From: Candidula unifasciata
Taxonomy: Eukaryota; Mollusca; Gastropoda; Stylommatophora; Geomitridae
DNA: 64,000 nt
Assembly (NCBI GenBank): GCA_905116865.2
Contig: CAJHNH020008401.1
Coordinates: 168,501 to 232,500, forward strand
Reading direction: 5' to 3'
The stretch's first letter is position 1, and every line of letters starts with the position of its first letter. The notes under the pieces were generated by a model that did no database searches, was not told the origin of the DNA, and worked only from the letters and a program-made list of their open reading frames with translations. Shown piece after piece: positions 9,701-19,335 of the stretch. The position numbers and the translations under genes are program-made.

Positions 9701-12007
9701 TGTCAGTGATAGATTTGTTATTATTCACTAGCCCGGACTATACATCGTTGATATCTGCTCTGTCCATGCCTCTTTCCACATGCATTATTGCACTGGTTGC
9801 CAACTGGTCTGCTTGTTCATTACCTTTTATGCCGGCACAACAAGATGTGAATAACCAGGCGAGGGAGATTTTTGAATGCTTTCTTTCCATTCAGATTCTA
9901 TGCCCCTTGTTGCAATTTTCTGAAGCATGTTCAAGGAGTCTAATACAATTACTACATGTGTGGCTATCTGTTCTGCTCGCTATGCTAGAGCTTTATAAGC
10001 AGTGGTTATCTCATTGGTCATGCTTGACGGAGTTGCCTGGTAAGAGCTGAGGTCCTCTTGTATTGTCCCCATCCTGTGTATGCCAGTGCTGAACTTGACC
10101 TGCGCTTTATGGACCCATCAGTGTGGATCAGGGCTATTCAACTATGTCTATTTAGTGGGCACAGTTTTGAACAAGGGAATTATGATAGGCCAGAAATCCA
10201 ACCCGCTACATAGAAAGATCATTAATACAATAGAAATGATCCGTGGGCCACTTGCTAGGCCTCAGCGGGCCGCTAGTTGAATAGCCATGTTACAGATGAT
10301 GAGGAGGTCATCTGGGTGTAAACAGACCAACTGCTGAGATGGCTAGGGAAACCAACTATTGTGAGGGCTAAAGAAACAAACTGTTGTGAAGGCTAGGGAA
10401 ACAAACTGCTGTGTGGACTAGAGAGATAAACTGTTGTATGGGCTAGGGAGATCAACTGTTGTGTGGGTTAAGGAAACCCACTGTTGTGAGGGCTAGAGAG
10501 ATAAACTTTTGTATGGGCTAGGGAGATCAACTGTTGTGAGGGCTACAGAGATAAACTGTTGTATGGGCTAGGCAGATCAACTGTTGTGTGGGTTAAGGAA
10601 ACCCACTATTGTGAGGGATAAAGAGATAAACTGTTGTATGGGCTAGGGAGATCAACTGTTGTGTGGGTTAAGGAAACCCACTGTTGTGAGGGCTAGAGAG
10701 ATAAACTGTTGTATGGGCTAGGGAGATTAACTGTTGTGTGGGTTAAGGAAACCCACTTTTGTGAGGGCTAGAGAGATAAACTGTTGTGTGGGCTAGGGAG
10801 ACCAACTATTGTGAGGGCTAGGGAAATCAACTTTTGTGTGGGTTAGGGAAACCAACATTTCTGATGGCTAGGGAGGTCAACAGCTGTGTGGGCTAGACAG
10901 CCCAACTGTTGTGTGGACTAGGGAGATCAACTGCTGTGGGGGCTAGGAAGACCATCTGTTGTGGGGGCTAGGGAGATCAACTGCTGTGTGGGCTAGGGAG
11001 ACCAACTGTTGTGGGGGCTAGGAAAACCATCTGTTGTGGGGGCTAGGGAGATCAACTGTTGTGGGGGCTACGGAGACCAACTGTTGTGGGGGCTAGGGAG
11101 ACCATCTGTTGTGGGGGCTAGGGAGACCAACTGCTGTGTGGGCTAGGGAGATCAACTGCTGTGGGGGCTAGGGAGACCAACTGTTGTGGGGGCTAGGAAG
11201 ACCATCTGTTGTGGGGGCTAGGAAAACCATCTGTTGTGGGGGCTAGGGAGACCATCTGTTGTGGGGGCTAGGGAGACCAACTGTTGTGATGGACAGGAAA
11301 GCTTATAGTTGGTGTAACACTGAAGACTATAAATGGGCAAACCTAGACAAAAGATAGTTGTGAATCAATCTGAGCACATTTTAATTGAAGCATAGTACAT
11401 GATGATGATGTGCTAATACAAGTTTAAAAAAAAAAAAAAAGAAAGAAATATACAGCACACTTGAAACAAACAGGCGTTTACAGTAGAATGGCGTTTATAG
11501 TAGAAGGGCATGTACAGTAGACTTACCTTTCTTCAGTTTGAATTGTTTATCTGTTTTGGGACATTTGACATCTGGTCTTGTGGCATCAGCTGCCACTGTG
11601 TTGGAACTCTTCTCTACACAAAGATTCTGTGTTTGTTTCATTGTTGCTGATGAAGTATTTGACAGTAAACCCGAAGAGTCTAAGTGACTTGCAGACATTT
11701 GAACCTTGTCATGCTTACTTTCTGAGGTCATCTTCCTCACAGATTTCTGACTGAAATGTAAGTTACTGCCGTCTCTGATAATTGCAGGCCTGTTTTGCTT
11801 AGCTCCACTGACTTGAGCCTGTTGTTGTCTGATGCATGTTTTACTGTGTGCTTGCTTTTGGCTCAAGGACTGCACAGTTCCATTAGATGGCTGACTCTTC
11901 CCAGGGTAGCTGAACGGCTTAGTTAACTTTTTGAATTCAATGTCCGATGTCACACTTTTTGTTTTCTTTCTGTGAAGAACAGAATATTTGTCCACTTTTG
12001 TTGCCAT
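709..12007 (-). CDS. REXO4: REXO4-like RNA exonuclease 4, six exons, 3' end outside window
   Basis: REXO4-family 3'-5' exonuclease (DEDDh, RNase T/oligoribonuclease fold), a nucleolar enzyme linked to rRNA processing in the family. I assembled six minus-strand exons: 12007-11527, 6918-6869, 6001-5904, 4580-4437, 2892-2699 and 797-709. Phases at each junction agree (1/1, 0/0, 2/2, 2/2, 1/1) and the total is 1056 nt, 352 codons. The N-terminal ~250 residues are basic and low in complexity, as in the family. WFDNVD (~215-220) matches the conserved WFDDVDP segment of vertebrate REXO4. The catalytic domain starts at [14 protein letters not shown], with ExoI D266/E268, and ends here at HNDLK, with ExoII D350. 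ExoIII and the final ~80-90 residues must lie beyond coordinate 1. Start chosen at the ATG opening exon 1; no upstream exon was found. Confidence 0.93.
1629..2195. repeat. 82-bp tandem array, ~7 copies
   Basis: Unit begins GGGACATTTATTAGTGAGAG, with near-identical copies 82 bp apart and the last copy diverging. Lies inside a REXO4 intron. Confidence 0.95.
2395..2565. repeat. Degenerate ~38-bp tandem repeat
   Basis: About five imperfect copies of a unit with GTCAACTAGTACAAAAAAGA. Intronic. Confidence 0.7.
2699..2892 (-). CDS. REXO4: REXO4 exon 5 (ExoI motif, catalytic D-x-E)
   Basis: 194 nt between acceptor ATCAACAG and donor CTACAG|GTGTGT. It encodes [20 protein letters not shown] followed by ARVSVVN...YDKFVQP...VTDYRT.VSGV, nearly collinear with vertebrate REXO4. 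Asp and Glu of DCE are the ExoI metal ligands. This is the strongest single piece of evidence for the gene. Confidence 0.96.
3040..3300 (-). repeat. tRNA-derived SINE
   Basis: Read on the minus strand, the element starts with an A-box-like GTGGCGTAGCAGCTAGA followed ~30 bp later by a B-box-like GGTTCGCTCC, then a ~200-bp body and a tail resembling CCTTTACTTTACTTA. The order and spacing are those of a tRNA-derived SINE. The same tail motif occurs in the element at 45120-45400. Confidence 0.75.
3490..3722 (+). repeat. SINE-like dispersed repeat, family B, copy 1
   Basis: Shares the blocks GCTGTAAACTC and GGCAGATGTACTCTGACTT with 30285-30500 and, more weakly, 4645-4855. The open frame over it is not a gene. 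Confidence 0.75.
3745..3863. repeat. 39-bp tandem repeat, 3 copies
   Basis: Unit with ACATCCAACAGATGCTGGAT. It directly abuts the family B copy on its left. Confidence 0.85.
3884..4430. repeat. (GT)n run followed by degenerate AC-rich array
   Basis: A GT run at 3884-3905, then about a dozen imperfect units of 25-40 bp with the core GAAGGAAACCCCAAACTCAC. It ends just before the donor of REXO4 exon 4. Confidence 0.85.
4437..4580 (-). CDS. REXO4: REXO4 exon 4 (WFDNVD motif)
   Basis: 144 nt from acceptor CTTTTTCAG to donor AAAGG|GTATGT. It encodes [16 protein letters not shown] and onwards to KPGSFK, then GG that completes a glycine with exon 5. WFDNVD corresponds to the conserved WFDDVD motif just ahead of the nuclease domain in REXO4. 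The intron on its 3' side opens directly into a degenerate AC-rich tandem array. Confidence 0.92.
4645..4872 (+). repeat. SINE-like family B, copy 2, ending in poly-G
   Basis: Shares GGCTATAAACTCCGGC and GCTTATTTGTACGCAGATGG with the copies at 3490 and 30285. It ends at an uninterrupted G run (about 4855-4872). Confidence 0.7.
5105..5410. repeat. 41-bp tandem array, ~7 copies
   Basis: Unit with GCAAAGGATCTGCAACAATT, imperfect at both ends. Intronic to REXO4. The open frames across it are by-products. Confidence 0.9.
5904..6001 (-). CDS. REXO4: REXO4 exon 3 (basic linker)
   Basis: Acceptor with pyrimidine tract ending TTTGTAG, then 98 nt beginning [16 protein letters not shown] and ending EVK plus two bases. 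I chose the donor AAAAG|GTGCTG because it gives phase 2, which the next exon needs. A second possible donor, GAG|GTTAAA, lies 8 nt upstream but breaks phase. The encoded stretch is basic and charged, as expected before the nuclease domain. Confidence 0.78.
6002..6868. other. REXO4 intron 2, unique sequence
   Basis: No repeat array, RNA gene or additional exon recognised between exons 2 and 3. Confidence 0.6.
6869..6918 (-). CDS. REXO4: REXO4 exon 2 (50-nt micro-exon)
   Basis: A 50-nt exon flanked by an acceptor ending TTACAG and a donor GCA|GTAAGT. It encodes [17 protein letters not shown] using one base carried from exon 1. The SNWMKL core aligns with the SQNWKAL segment of vertebrate REXO4, and both splice phases fit (phase 1 in, phase 0 out). 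It is too short for ordinary ORF finding; it was recovered from the splice signals and the family match. Confidence 0.85.
7436..7892. repeat. 29-bp tandem array, ~15 copies
   Basis: Unit CAATCAAAGTAACTACAATT plus ACTGCTGTA. Homogeneous on the right, diverged on the left. First of a chain of arrays filling REXO4 intron 1. Confidence 0.95.
7960..9450. repeat. 50-bp satellite, ~29 copies
   Basis: Unit contains GTGACAATCACGGTGGCTAA and GATAATTGAAATGGTTAGG. The right half is regular. The left half (about 8000-8760) carries small insertions and duplicated bases. Confidence 0.95.
9440..9535. repeat. Left stub of the 25-bp satellite
   Basis: Three or four units with GACCAACTGTTGTGACTAG. The same unit resumes at 10317 after ~780 bp of retroelement-derived sequence. 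Confidence 0.8.
9540..10316 (-). pseudogene. Decayed RNase H domain of a non-LTR retroelement, inside satellite
   Basis: Read on the minus strand in pieces, it shows DGSIK, then GWGQYKR, then a stretch with [19 protein letters not shown] and [12 protein letters not shown], and finally [17 protein letters not shown]. These correspond in order to the RNase H landmarks of gastropod-type non-LTR elements (tDGS, lsDSlsml, GH.G..gNE.AD.LA). Stops and frameshifts interrupt it. The plus-strand frames here are shadows. Function is lost. Confidence 0.75.
10317..11300. repeat. 25-bp satellite, ~38 copies
   Basis: Unit GGCTAGGGAGACCAACTGTT plus GTGGG. Sub-types are spatially sorted: the left part has ATAAACTGTTGTATGGGCTA, the right part GTGGGGGCTA. 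Within REXO4 intron 1. Confidence 0.95.
11527..12007 (-). CDS. REXO4: REXO4 exon 1 (start codon, lysine/serine-rich N-terminus)
   Basis: Encodes residues 1-160 starting [18 protein letters not shown] and ends AAA G at a consensus donor AAG|GTAAGT. The segment is rich in Lys, Ser, Gln and Thr with no fold I recognise, like the poorly conserved N-terminal tail of REXO4 proteins. Exon end is phase 1, fitting the two-base start of the next exon. Sequence upstream of 12,007 shows no obvious core promoter. Confidence 0.85.
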
Positions 12008-12374
12008 TGTCTGTGCAAAGACTTTGTTCCGTTATGACACTTATAAAGGGAAAGTGTGAACTGTGATTCTGGTCAAGGCATACTACTGTAGAAATTAAAC
12101 CTGCCTTAACAAACACAAAGAAGACAGGAAAACCTATTTATTTTCCAGTGTACTACTTCTGGACAAGACAATGTGAACACAGAAACACACATTCAATTAT
12201 CAAAAATGCTATTTTTCTCTGCTGAAAGAAAGAAGAAGTCAACCTATGGCAGACACAAGCTTGCTGCATTCAAGTGTTACATCTTCACATAGATTCGATT
12301 ACAGAAAAATGAGACATGATGGCAAACGTCTTTCCCATTTAATTTGTTCTTTTTTGTTTTGGTCTTTCTTAAAT

Positions 12375-12547
12375 TGTGTGCAGCATTGGTCAGATAACGT
12401 CAATCCTGTCATGATCCTGTCTTCAGATGACAACCCAGCACTGGTCAGAAAATGTCAATCCTGTCATGATCCTGTCTTCAGATGACAGCCCAGCACAGGT
12501 CAGAAAACGTCAATCCTGTCATGAATGATCCTGTCTTCAGATGACAG
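12375..12547. repeat. 55-bp tandem repeat, 3 copies
   Basis: Unit with CAATCCTGTCATGATCCTGT. Lies just upstream of the REXO4 start codon, ~370 bp away. Confidence 0.9.
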
Positions 12548-12584
12548 CCCAGAAAACCAGCTTCATCCATGGTACCCCCAAATC

Positions 12585-12960
12585 AAAATATATGTTGTAT
12601 GTGTCTATAAAAATATATGTTGAATGCTTATATCTAAACACATGTGGTATGCTTATATCTTAACATATATTGTTTGCTTGTATCTAAGAACATGTATACT
12701 TATATCTAAACATGTATTGTATGCTTATATCTTAACATATGTTGTTTGCTTGTATCTAAGAACATGTATACTTATATCTAAACATGTATTGTATGCTTAT
12801 ATCTTAATATATGTTGTATGCTTATATCTAAACATATGCTGTATGAGTATGCTTATTTAGATTCTAAATGGTATATGTCTATGTGAAAATATATGTTGTA
12901 TGATTATATCTAACTAAACATGTGCTGTATTCTTAATTATTAGGTGTATGTCTACATCAA
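12585..12960. repeat. AT-rich degenerate tandem repeat
   Basis: Imperfect units such as GCTTATATCTAAACATGTAT, including a repeated ~72-bp compound unit around 12,640-12,800. Confidence 0.85.
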
Positions 12961-14200
12961 AATATATGATGTCTACATCTACTATTTTTGAGTCTATCTG
13001 TCTCCTCCCAAAACTAATGATGATTTGATCAACTCAGGCAACTTTAAGAAACATTCTTAAAGGCATATACCTGTTCAACTTTGTGGTGACTGCACTCCTA
13101 AACTTAAACCAGTCCTACCTACATCATAAAATATGATAAATACAGAGAATAAGCAGTATTTAATTTAGTTAACTTATTAACTTCTTTTTTAAAGGGGTCA
13201 GTTTGGATTAAAGACATGATTTAAAAAGTGGATACATACTTTTGTCACTATCACAGACAGTGTGGCAGGTCAAAATAAAAATAGATATGTTCACGGTCCG
13301 TTAAAGTGGAAGTTGATGAGTGAGACGCCAATTTGTTTGGCTGTGCCATTGACATAATGTAACATTTAATATAGGGGATAATTGAAACCCAATAAGAAAC
13401 TATTTGTCTGTATTCTTGACACTGAGACAGGTATCAGGAGTTACTGCAGAGATGTTAGGCTGTGACATTACATGGCTTCGGAGTGCAAAAGATAAAAAAA
13501 TGTTTTTAGCAGCATGAGTGTATTTTACTGTAGGTAAATTCACACATATTTTCTAAATGAGCAAGATTTCAACAATTTGCTGTGCTTTTTTTTTAATTCT
13601 ATGTTCTTTTTTGCAGCTTCCCTCATTTTATTTGCCTGTGAATGCATGGACTGAGGCAATGTTAGGGTATATTTTTGGCCTCGATAATTTGAGACTATTA
13701 TTCAGAGGATAGCCAAATATTGATTTACATTATTTTACAAAACAATGTGACCTGATTTAAAATATTTTAAAGATCGTTTTCCCACACGTATGGTATTCCA
13801 TTCATGATTAACTAATAAAGTTTATTATAAACTATAGTACTATAGTCACTTTTTGGGGAAATTTATTTGGCTATTAATTTACTTAAAATGCTTACTGCAG
13901 CATTTTATTCTGGGTCGACGTTTGGTGGCTCTGTTACTGCTATTCATGTATAACATTACTCTCTATGGTGCCCTGTATGATGCCAATCTTGTTACATTTG
14001 CATGGCCTGAATATCTGATTTGTTGTTAACCTATAAGGTTCATTATCACCATCACTCATAAGTATTATTCACTATAGTAATAGTAATAATAATAATGACT
14101 ATCTCAATCTTGTTCTGGGTAGACTCTCCTCTCACCGTTTACTAATAATAGCACGTAAACATTTCATATCTGTCAGAAGACACTTAGACAGTGTCCATGT
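12961..14200. other. No gene recognised
   Basis: AT-rich unique sequence with many stops in all frames. No exon with family support, RNA gene or tandem array. Confidence 0.6.
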
Positions 14201-14221
14201 TTGACACTTATACTATTCAAA

Positions 14222-14462
14222 ATTGCAATAAGACATTTTTTATCACTCATTTTTAACTAGATACTTTCGACTAACCAACAACAGTAATACTAATAAACAA
14301 TCCAACATGTGGCAAGTTTCGTTTCTTTTCGTTTTCCATCACTCACTGACAGTTTTTATTATATAATAGAAAACAAATATTTCACAAACAACGGAACAAA
14401 TCTTAGTTGGTTAGTCGAAAGTATCTGGTGAAAAAATGAGTGCTAAAAAATGTCTTATTGAA
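14222..14462. mobile_element. Foldback (inverted-repeat) element, MITE-like
   Basis: Arms at about 14225-14279 and 14406-14459 are near reverse complements. Both contain ACTTTCGACTAACCAAC or its complement, and AATAAGACATTTTTT or its complement. They are separated by ~126 bp of unrelated sequence. Arms of ~55 bp with a central loop fit a short non-autonomous transposon or a foldback element. No target duplication was identified. Confidence 0.7.
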
Positions 14463-14984
14463 ATAAATGACTAAAAAAAATGCTTGCAAATAATATGAAT
14501 CAGTGATTATTACATATTAATACATAAAGACAAATGTTTGCAGTAGAAAGATTAAGGTCTTAACTCTATCAGATAGTATCAGTTGTTAGAGTAGGTCTAA
14601 TATTACTAATAATAATCTGACGTTACTTCAAACACATTGTCGCAACAAACCAGAATCAATTATTACCTCAGAGAAACATATCGCCGATTCTTCTCCGGAG
14701 ATTAGGAATCGGCTATTCGTCTCCTTCTTCTTGAACGATTAGAGATCAGCTATTCTTCTTCTTTTCCACGGACAACGAAAAAACAGCGCGTACACATAAC
14801 AAATATAAATCAATGGTTAGGGTTATGATAGACAAATAGGGGTCTTGTGCTCCAGAACCTGTGGAGCCATGTAGAACAACAATGGATAAAGCATAAATGT
14901 AACCTAATAGTGATCAATGACAAAAATGGAACAAAGACCCCTAATGTAGCGGTATCATGCAATATATGATCTTAACGTCTCTTA
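14463..14984. other. No gene recognised
   Basis: Contains a short local duplication, ATCGCCGATTCTTCTCC and a diverged ATCAGCTATTCTTCTTC about 60 bp later. Nothing else is supportable. Confidence 0.5.
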
Positions 14985-15800
14985 GCCTAACTTGCGCAAG
15001 ATTACATAACCTTCGTGTGGTAAGTCTGTTCTCCCCTCACTTGCTCAAGACTACATAACCTTCGTTTGGTAGAGTTTGTTCTCCCCTCACTTGCTCAAGA
15101 CTACATAACCCTCGCGTGGTAAAGTTTGTTCTCCCCTCACTTGCTCAAGACTACATAACCTTCGTGTGGTAAAGTCTGTTCTCCCCTCACTTGCTCAAGA
15201 CTACATAACCTTCGTGTAGTTAAGTCTGTTCTCCCCTCACTTGTTCAAGACTACAAAACCTTCATGTGGTTAAGTATGTTCTCCCCTCACTTGCTCAAGA
15301 CTACATAATCTTCGTGTGGTTAAGTCTGTTCTCCCCTCACTTGCTCAAGACTACATAACCTTCGTGTGGTTAAGTCTGTTCTCCCCTCACTTGCTCAAGA
15401 CTACATAACCTTCGTGTGGTTAAGTCTGTTCTCCCCTCACTTGCTCAAGACTACATAACCTTCGTGTGGTTAAGTCTGTTCTTCCCTCACTTGCTGAAGA
15501 CTACATAACCTTTGTGTGGTTAAGTCTGTTCTCCCCTCACTTGCTCAAGACTACATAACCTTCGTGTGGTTAAGTCTGTTCTCCCCTCACTTGCTCAAGA
15601 CTACAAAACCTTCGTGTGGTTAAGTATGTTCTCCCCCCACTTGCTTAAGACTACATAACCTTCGTGTGGTTAAGTCTGTTCTCCCCTCACTTGCTCAAGA
15701 CTACATAACCTTCGTGTGGTTAAGTCTGTTCTCCCCTCACTTGCTCAAGACTACAAAACCTTCGTGTGGTTAAGTCTGTTCTCCCCTCACTTGCTCAAAC
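14985..15800. repeat. 50-bp satellite, ~16 copies
   Basis: Unit TTGCTCAAGACTACATAACC plus TTCGTGTGGTTAAGTCTGTT plus CTCCCCTCAC. Highly regular, with scattered substitutions. Confidence 0.97.
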
Positions 15801-16165
15801 CTGCCTCACCTTCATCTGGTGGAGCCTGTTTTTCCGCGTCTTGCTGTCTACAACTTCATGTGGTGGAGTGATCACACCACACTTGTCCAAGCCCACCTCA
15901 CATTCACGTTGCGAAGCTTGTTCTTTCGCGTCTTGCTCAAATCTACCTCACCTTCACGTGGTGGACCCTGTTCTCACCACACTTTTTCAAGCCCGCCTCA
16001 CGTTCACGTGGTGGACCCTGTTCTCACCACACTTTTTCAAGCCCGCCTCACGTTCACGTGGTGGACCCTGTTCTCACCACACTTTTTTAAGCCCGTCTCA
16101 CCTTCACGTGGTGGACCCTGTTCTCACCACCCTTTTTCAAGCCTGCCTCACCTTCCCGCAGTAGA
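15801..16165. repeat. Diverged 50-bp continuation of the satellite
   Basis: Same period but a different consensus (CACGTGGTGGACCCTGTTCT), grading out of the array on the left. It appears to be an older or separately homogenised block. The ORFs at 15766-16193 are repeat by-products. Confidence 0.85.
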
Positions 16166-16189
16166 GCTCTCCAGTACTCCAGCGGACGG

Positions 16190-16800
16190 TTAGGGTCGAA
16201 CCCCCCCCCCCCCACTCCCTCTCCTAGCAGGAAACTAAAGAGGTAAAGGCGAAACCTGATCTATCGGCAAGCTACTGGAGTGAGCGCGTGGCGCAACACT
16301 GTGAGTTGGGAATTTCACGTGGAATGCTTTTTGTGTGTGTTTCCGACTATGTGTGTTAGCTCTCTCAGCTAACTGTATCTGGCATAACCACCCCCCCCCC
16401 CCTTTTCCACCAATCATATCTCCCTCTCCGAATAATTGAAAAATCATCACCTGGCGAAATTATTACAATAGAAATAGTTTTAAGAAATGAGAACTTTAAA
16501 ATAATGTTTTAAGCTCTCTCAGTTAACAGTGTCTGGTATCAACCTCCCCCCCCTACCCCCCCCCCCCCACTAATTATATCATTCTCTTCTCTCTGAAGGA
16601 TGATTGAAAAATCATCACCTTGCGAAATTAATGAAATAAATATAGTTAAGGAATGAGAACTTTAAAACAATGTTTTAAGCACTCTTGGTTAACAGTGTTT
16701 GGTATCAACCCCCCCCCCCCCCCCACCTTTTTCCAGTAATCATATGATCCTCTCCGAAGGATGGGAAAGTCACCATGTGACGAAATAGTGTAACTAAATT
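16190..16800. repeat. ~165-bp tandem repeat with poly-C tracts, 3 copies
   Basis: Each unit carries TTAACAGTGTCTGG or a variant, then a 10-18 bp C run, then CTCTCCGAAGGATG and GAAAAATCATCACC. C-run length differs between copies. Confidence 0.85.
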
Positions 16801-17339
16801 GAGCTTGGCATCCGTGTCCACCCAGACTTAAATGTGTAGCATTAATTTGTACTGAGAAGTAAATGTGGCCAGTGTAACAGCTACCACATCACCCATCAAG
16901 TAACATCACCCAGTACTACTGCAGCCACTACCACTACAACCATCACAATAACAACAACAACATAAAACTGTCACTACAGTCTGTGTAGGTCGGTGTAGAA
17001 AAGAGAAGTTAGCGCCGCATGCTGTCGTCACGGACTATTTAGTTTAATTTGGCCCCCGACATAGAAAAAAAACAAAAAACTTTCCCACATAACCAGTGAT
17101 GAAGCCCACAGTAAAATTTACACTGTACTCACGAATAGCAGAGAAAAATACCCCGCACCCGTCATCTCTACCTCTCCGAAGGAACGATATTTAAAACTGA
17201 CCTTGGTATCCGTGTCCACCCAAACTAAACTGGACTGTAAGCCGTCTTAGTTAACAGTTTCTGTCATCGCCGAATAGTATTTGACCGAGAAGCGTCGCGA
17301 GGAGGCTAACTGGGACTTAACTGAAATCGGATGTCGTTG
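16801..17339. other. No gene; scattered remnants of neighbouring repeats
   Basis: Contains GGCATCCGTGTCCACCCAGA, repeated as a near copy at about 17205-17222, plus TCTCCGAAGGA. These suggest extra decayed copies of the poly-C unit. Confidence 0.5.
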
Positions 17340-17800
17340 GGCAAAAGGCGCAGATATCGTAGCCTAGCTGTAAACCAGTCCACAACGTGGCAACCACCCT
17401 TTTAAGGGAAAAAAAAAACAATTATCACCCAGCGGGGAATCGAACACCGGTCACCCGCGTGAAGGATGGCATACTACAACTATACTACTGACGACTGAAG
17501 AGTTTTAGGTCAGATATCGCAGCCTAGCTGTAAACCACAACACAACGTGACAACGGCCCTCTCGAGAGCGAACGAAGATTACCCGTGACATGACCATCAC
17601 GTCGCCGCTGTCGCAGGCTAGCTGTAAGCCCCAAAACAGAAAAAGGCGTAGATATCGCAGCATAGCCATAAACCACAACACAACGTGCCAGCAGCCCAGT
17701 TAAGGGCTAAAAAATTATATCACCTAGCGGGGAATTGAACGCGGGTCACCCGCATGATAGGCAGAAGAGCTACCAACTACGCTACCAAACACTCAATCAG
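17340..17800 (-). repeat. Cluster of tRNA-like SINE copies
   Basis: Two fuller copies (about 17355-17490 and 17645-17795) and a partial one between them. Read on the minus strand, a copy has an A-box-like TAGCGTAGTTGGTAGC, then CGGGTGACCCGCGTTCAAT as B box, then CCCCGCTAGGTGATA and a body containing TTGTGGTTTA. The spacing is tRNA-like, but the full cloverleaf and CCA end are not convincing, so I call it SINE rather than a tRNA gene. Confidence 0.7.
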
Positions 17801-18378
17801 AAAGTGGAAATGAAATTATATATTAGTGCAAAGTTCAATAAGAGCTCAGCAGTCAAATATGGCCAATTAACTAAAAACAAATCCGGGCTTGCAAAGAAAC
17901 AAATAATGATTTGACTGTTGCTGGAGCTACGTCGTTCGTGGTTTGTACGATTTTCTGACAAAAAATCACGCTTTGAGTCAAAGGCAACGTTGTGTGCACA
18001 TTTGAAAGCAATCGGTTCAGTAGTTTCCGAGTTTTTAAATAACACATCGGAAAATTAACATTTTTATTAATATAGATGAACTGTTAACTCTTATCAAACT
18101 GCGATCAATACACAGTTTAAATTTTCAAATTTTTTTTCATTATGGCAACAAAGTTTAATTTAGCAGTCACATTGGCAGCCCAGGTCATTGTGCATTTCTT
18201 TATTTTAATTGTTGTTGTTTGTTGTTGCTACAATTAGTAAAAGTAAACTTTCGCTGAAGTTATATTTCTTTGAAGATTTTTTCTTCTATTACTTCGCCTG
18301 AAAGTTAAAAAAAAAAAAAAAAAATTTTGCTGTTATCTTTCTTAAAACCACATATCTATATGTGTCTGAGAGCATACA
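17801..18378. other. No gene recognised
   Basis: Unique AT-rich sequence with poly-A/T runs near 18130 and 18306-18324. The 18306 A/T run precedes the retroelement fragment that follows. Confidence 0.5.
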
Positions 18379-18379
18379 T

Positions 18380-19335
18380 GTGTCTGGGTCCTGGCCGCTG
18401 CTAACACTGAGCAGAGACTGCTTCTGCTTCTGTTCCAGGGACTTGTAATTTCTCCCATTGAATATGCTCTTGCCATCCTCACTGTCAACCATACACAGAT
18501 TGAAAGACTTGAGAAGGTGCAAATTGAAGCAATACGCATTATTCTAGGATGCACTGGAGACACCTCTTGTGTAGCAATAAGGTACCTTCTTGACTTCCCT
18601 ACCATGAACTACAAGGATCAAGATCTGGAGGGCGCGTGCATTCCTCAAGATAAACTCAGATCTGAAGCACCCTTTGCACCACATGCTCTTCAAGAAAAAA
18701 GGCAATAGGCCGAAAAAGGGCAAATCCTAGCTAGGTAGGGCAGAGGATGACATCATGCAGGTTTGCAGCCTTACAGACATCAATCCAGGTGAGGAGTGGA
18801 TACTAGCGCCTATAGCGCCCAATCTCACATTCTCCTGTGTCGTGACTCTCGATAGGAGTTGTCGGGAGCAGAATCCAGCTGCAGTCAATGCCGATGTATG
18901 CGCGCATATCAGTGACAAGTCAGATGAGACAGATGTGGTGATCTTCACAGACGGGTCCGTTATACGAGGACATAAGAGTGCATGGGCAGAACAGTTCAGG
19001 AAGCCAGCGGTGCCTTCTCAATGACCACCAGCAGAATGACGATGAAGGTGATGGCGGTGACACAGGCTTTCATGTGGCTGAGATCACAGGACTATTCCCG
19101 CGTATCTGTGCTGAATGATTCTTTGAGCATGATCCGGTGGGTCGAGTCAGGCTGGTTACGCAGACAGTGGTTTGAATTGTTGCAAAACTCTCCTTTGTGT
19201 TCAATTACCTTTATATTCGTCCCAGGGAATGGAGGCGTTGGTTTTGAGAGAGCTGACAGACTGGCAGGTGCTGCATTAACTGAAGATGGCCGGCCCATGG
19301 ATCACGCAGACATTGTCATTGCCCTTAGAGCCCTC
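18380..19335 (+). pseudogene. Non-LTR retroelement, RT tail plus RNase H domain, left half
   Basis: The plus strand reads through an RT C-terminal segment (AAANTEQRLLLLLFQGLV, then ILGCTGDTSCVAIRYLLDFP). After a degraded stretch comes an RNase H domain: VIFTDGSVIRGHKSAWA, MTTSRMTMKVMAVTQAFMWL, VLNDSLSMIRWVESGWLRR and FVPGNGGVGFERADRLAGAA. The catalytic-loop histidine expected in PGHAG is replaced by Asn, and the N of GNERAD is lost. Frameshifts near 18,720 and 19,020 break it. It ends abruptly inside the HADI.. ALR region, where Penelope sequence begins. The missing tail reappears at 21550. Confidence 0.85.

Noticed and set aside
17355..17795. Functional tRNA genes
   Set aside because: A- and B-box-like segments exist, but acceptor stem pairing and anticodon loop are not convincing, and the sequence is repeated with a common non-tRNA body, as in SINEs.
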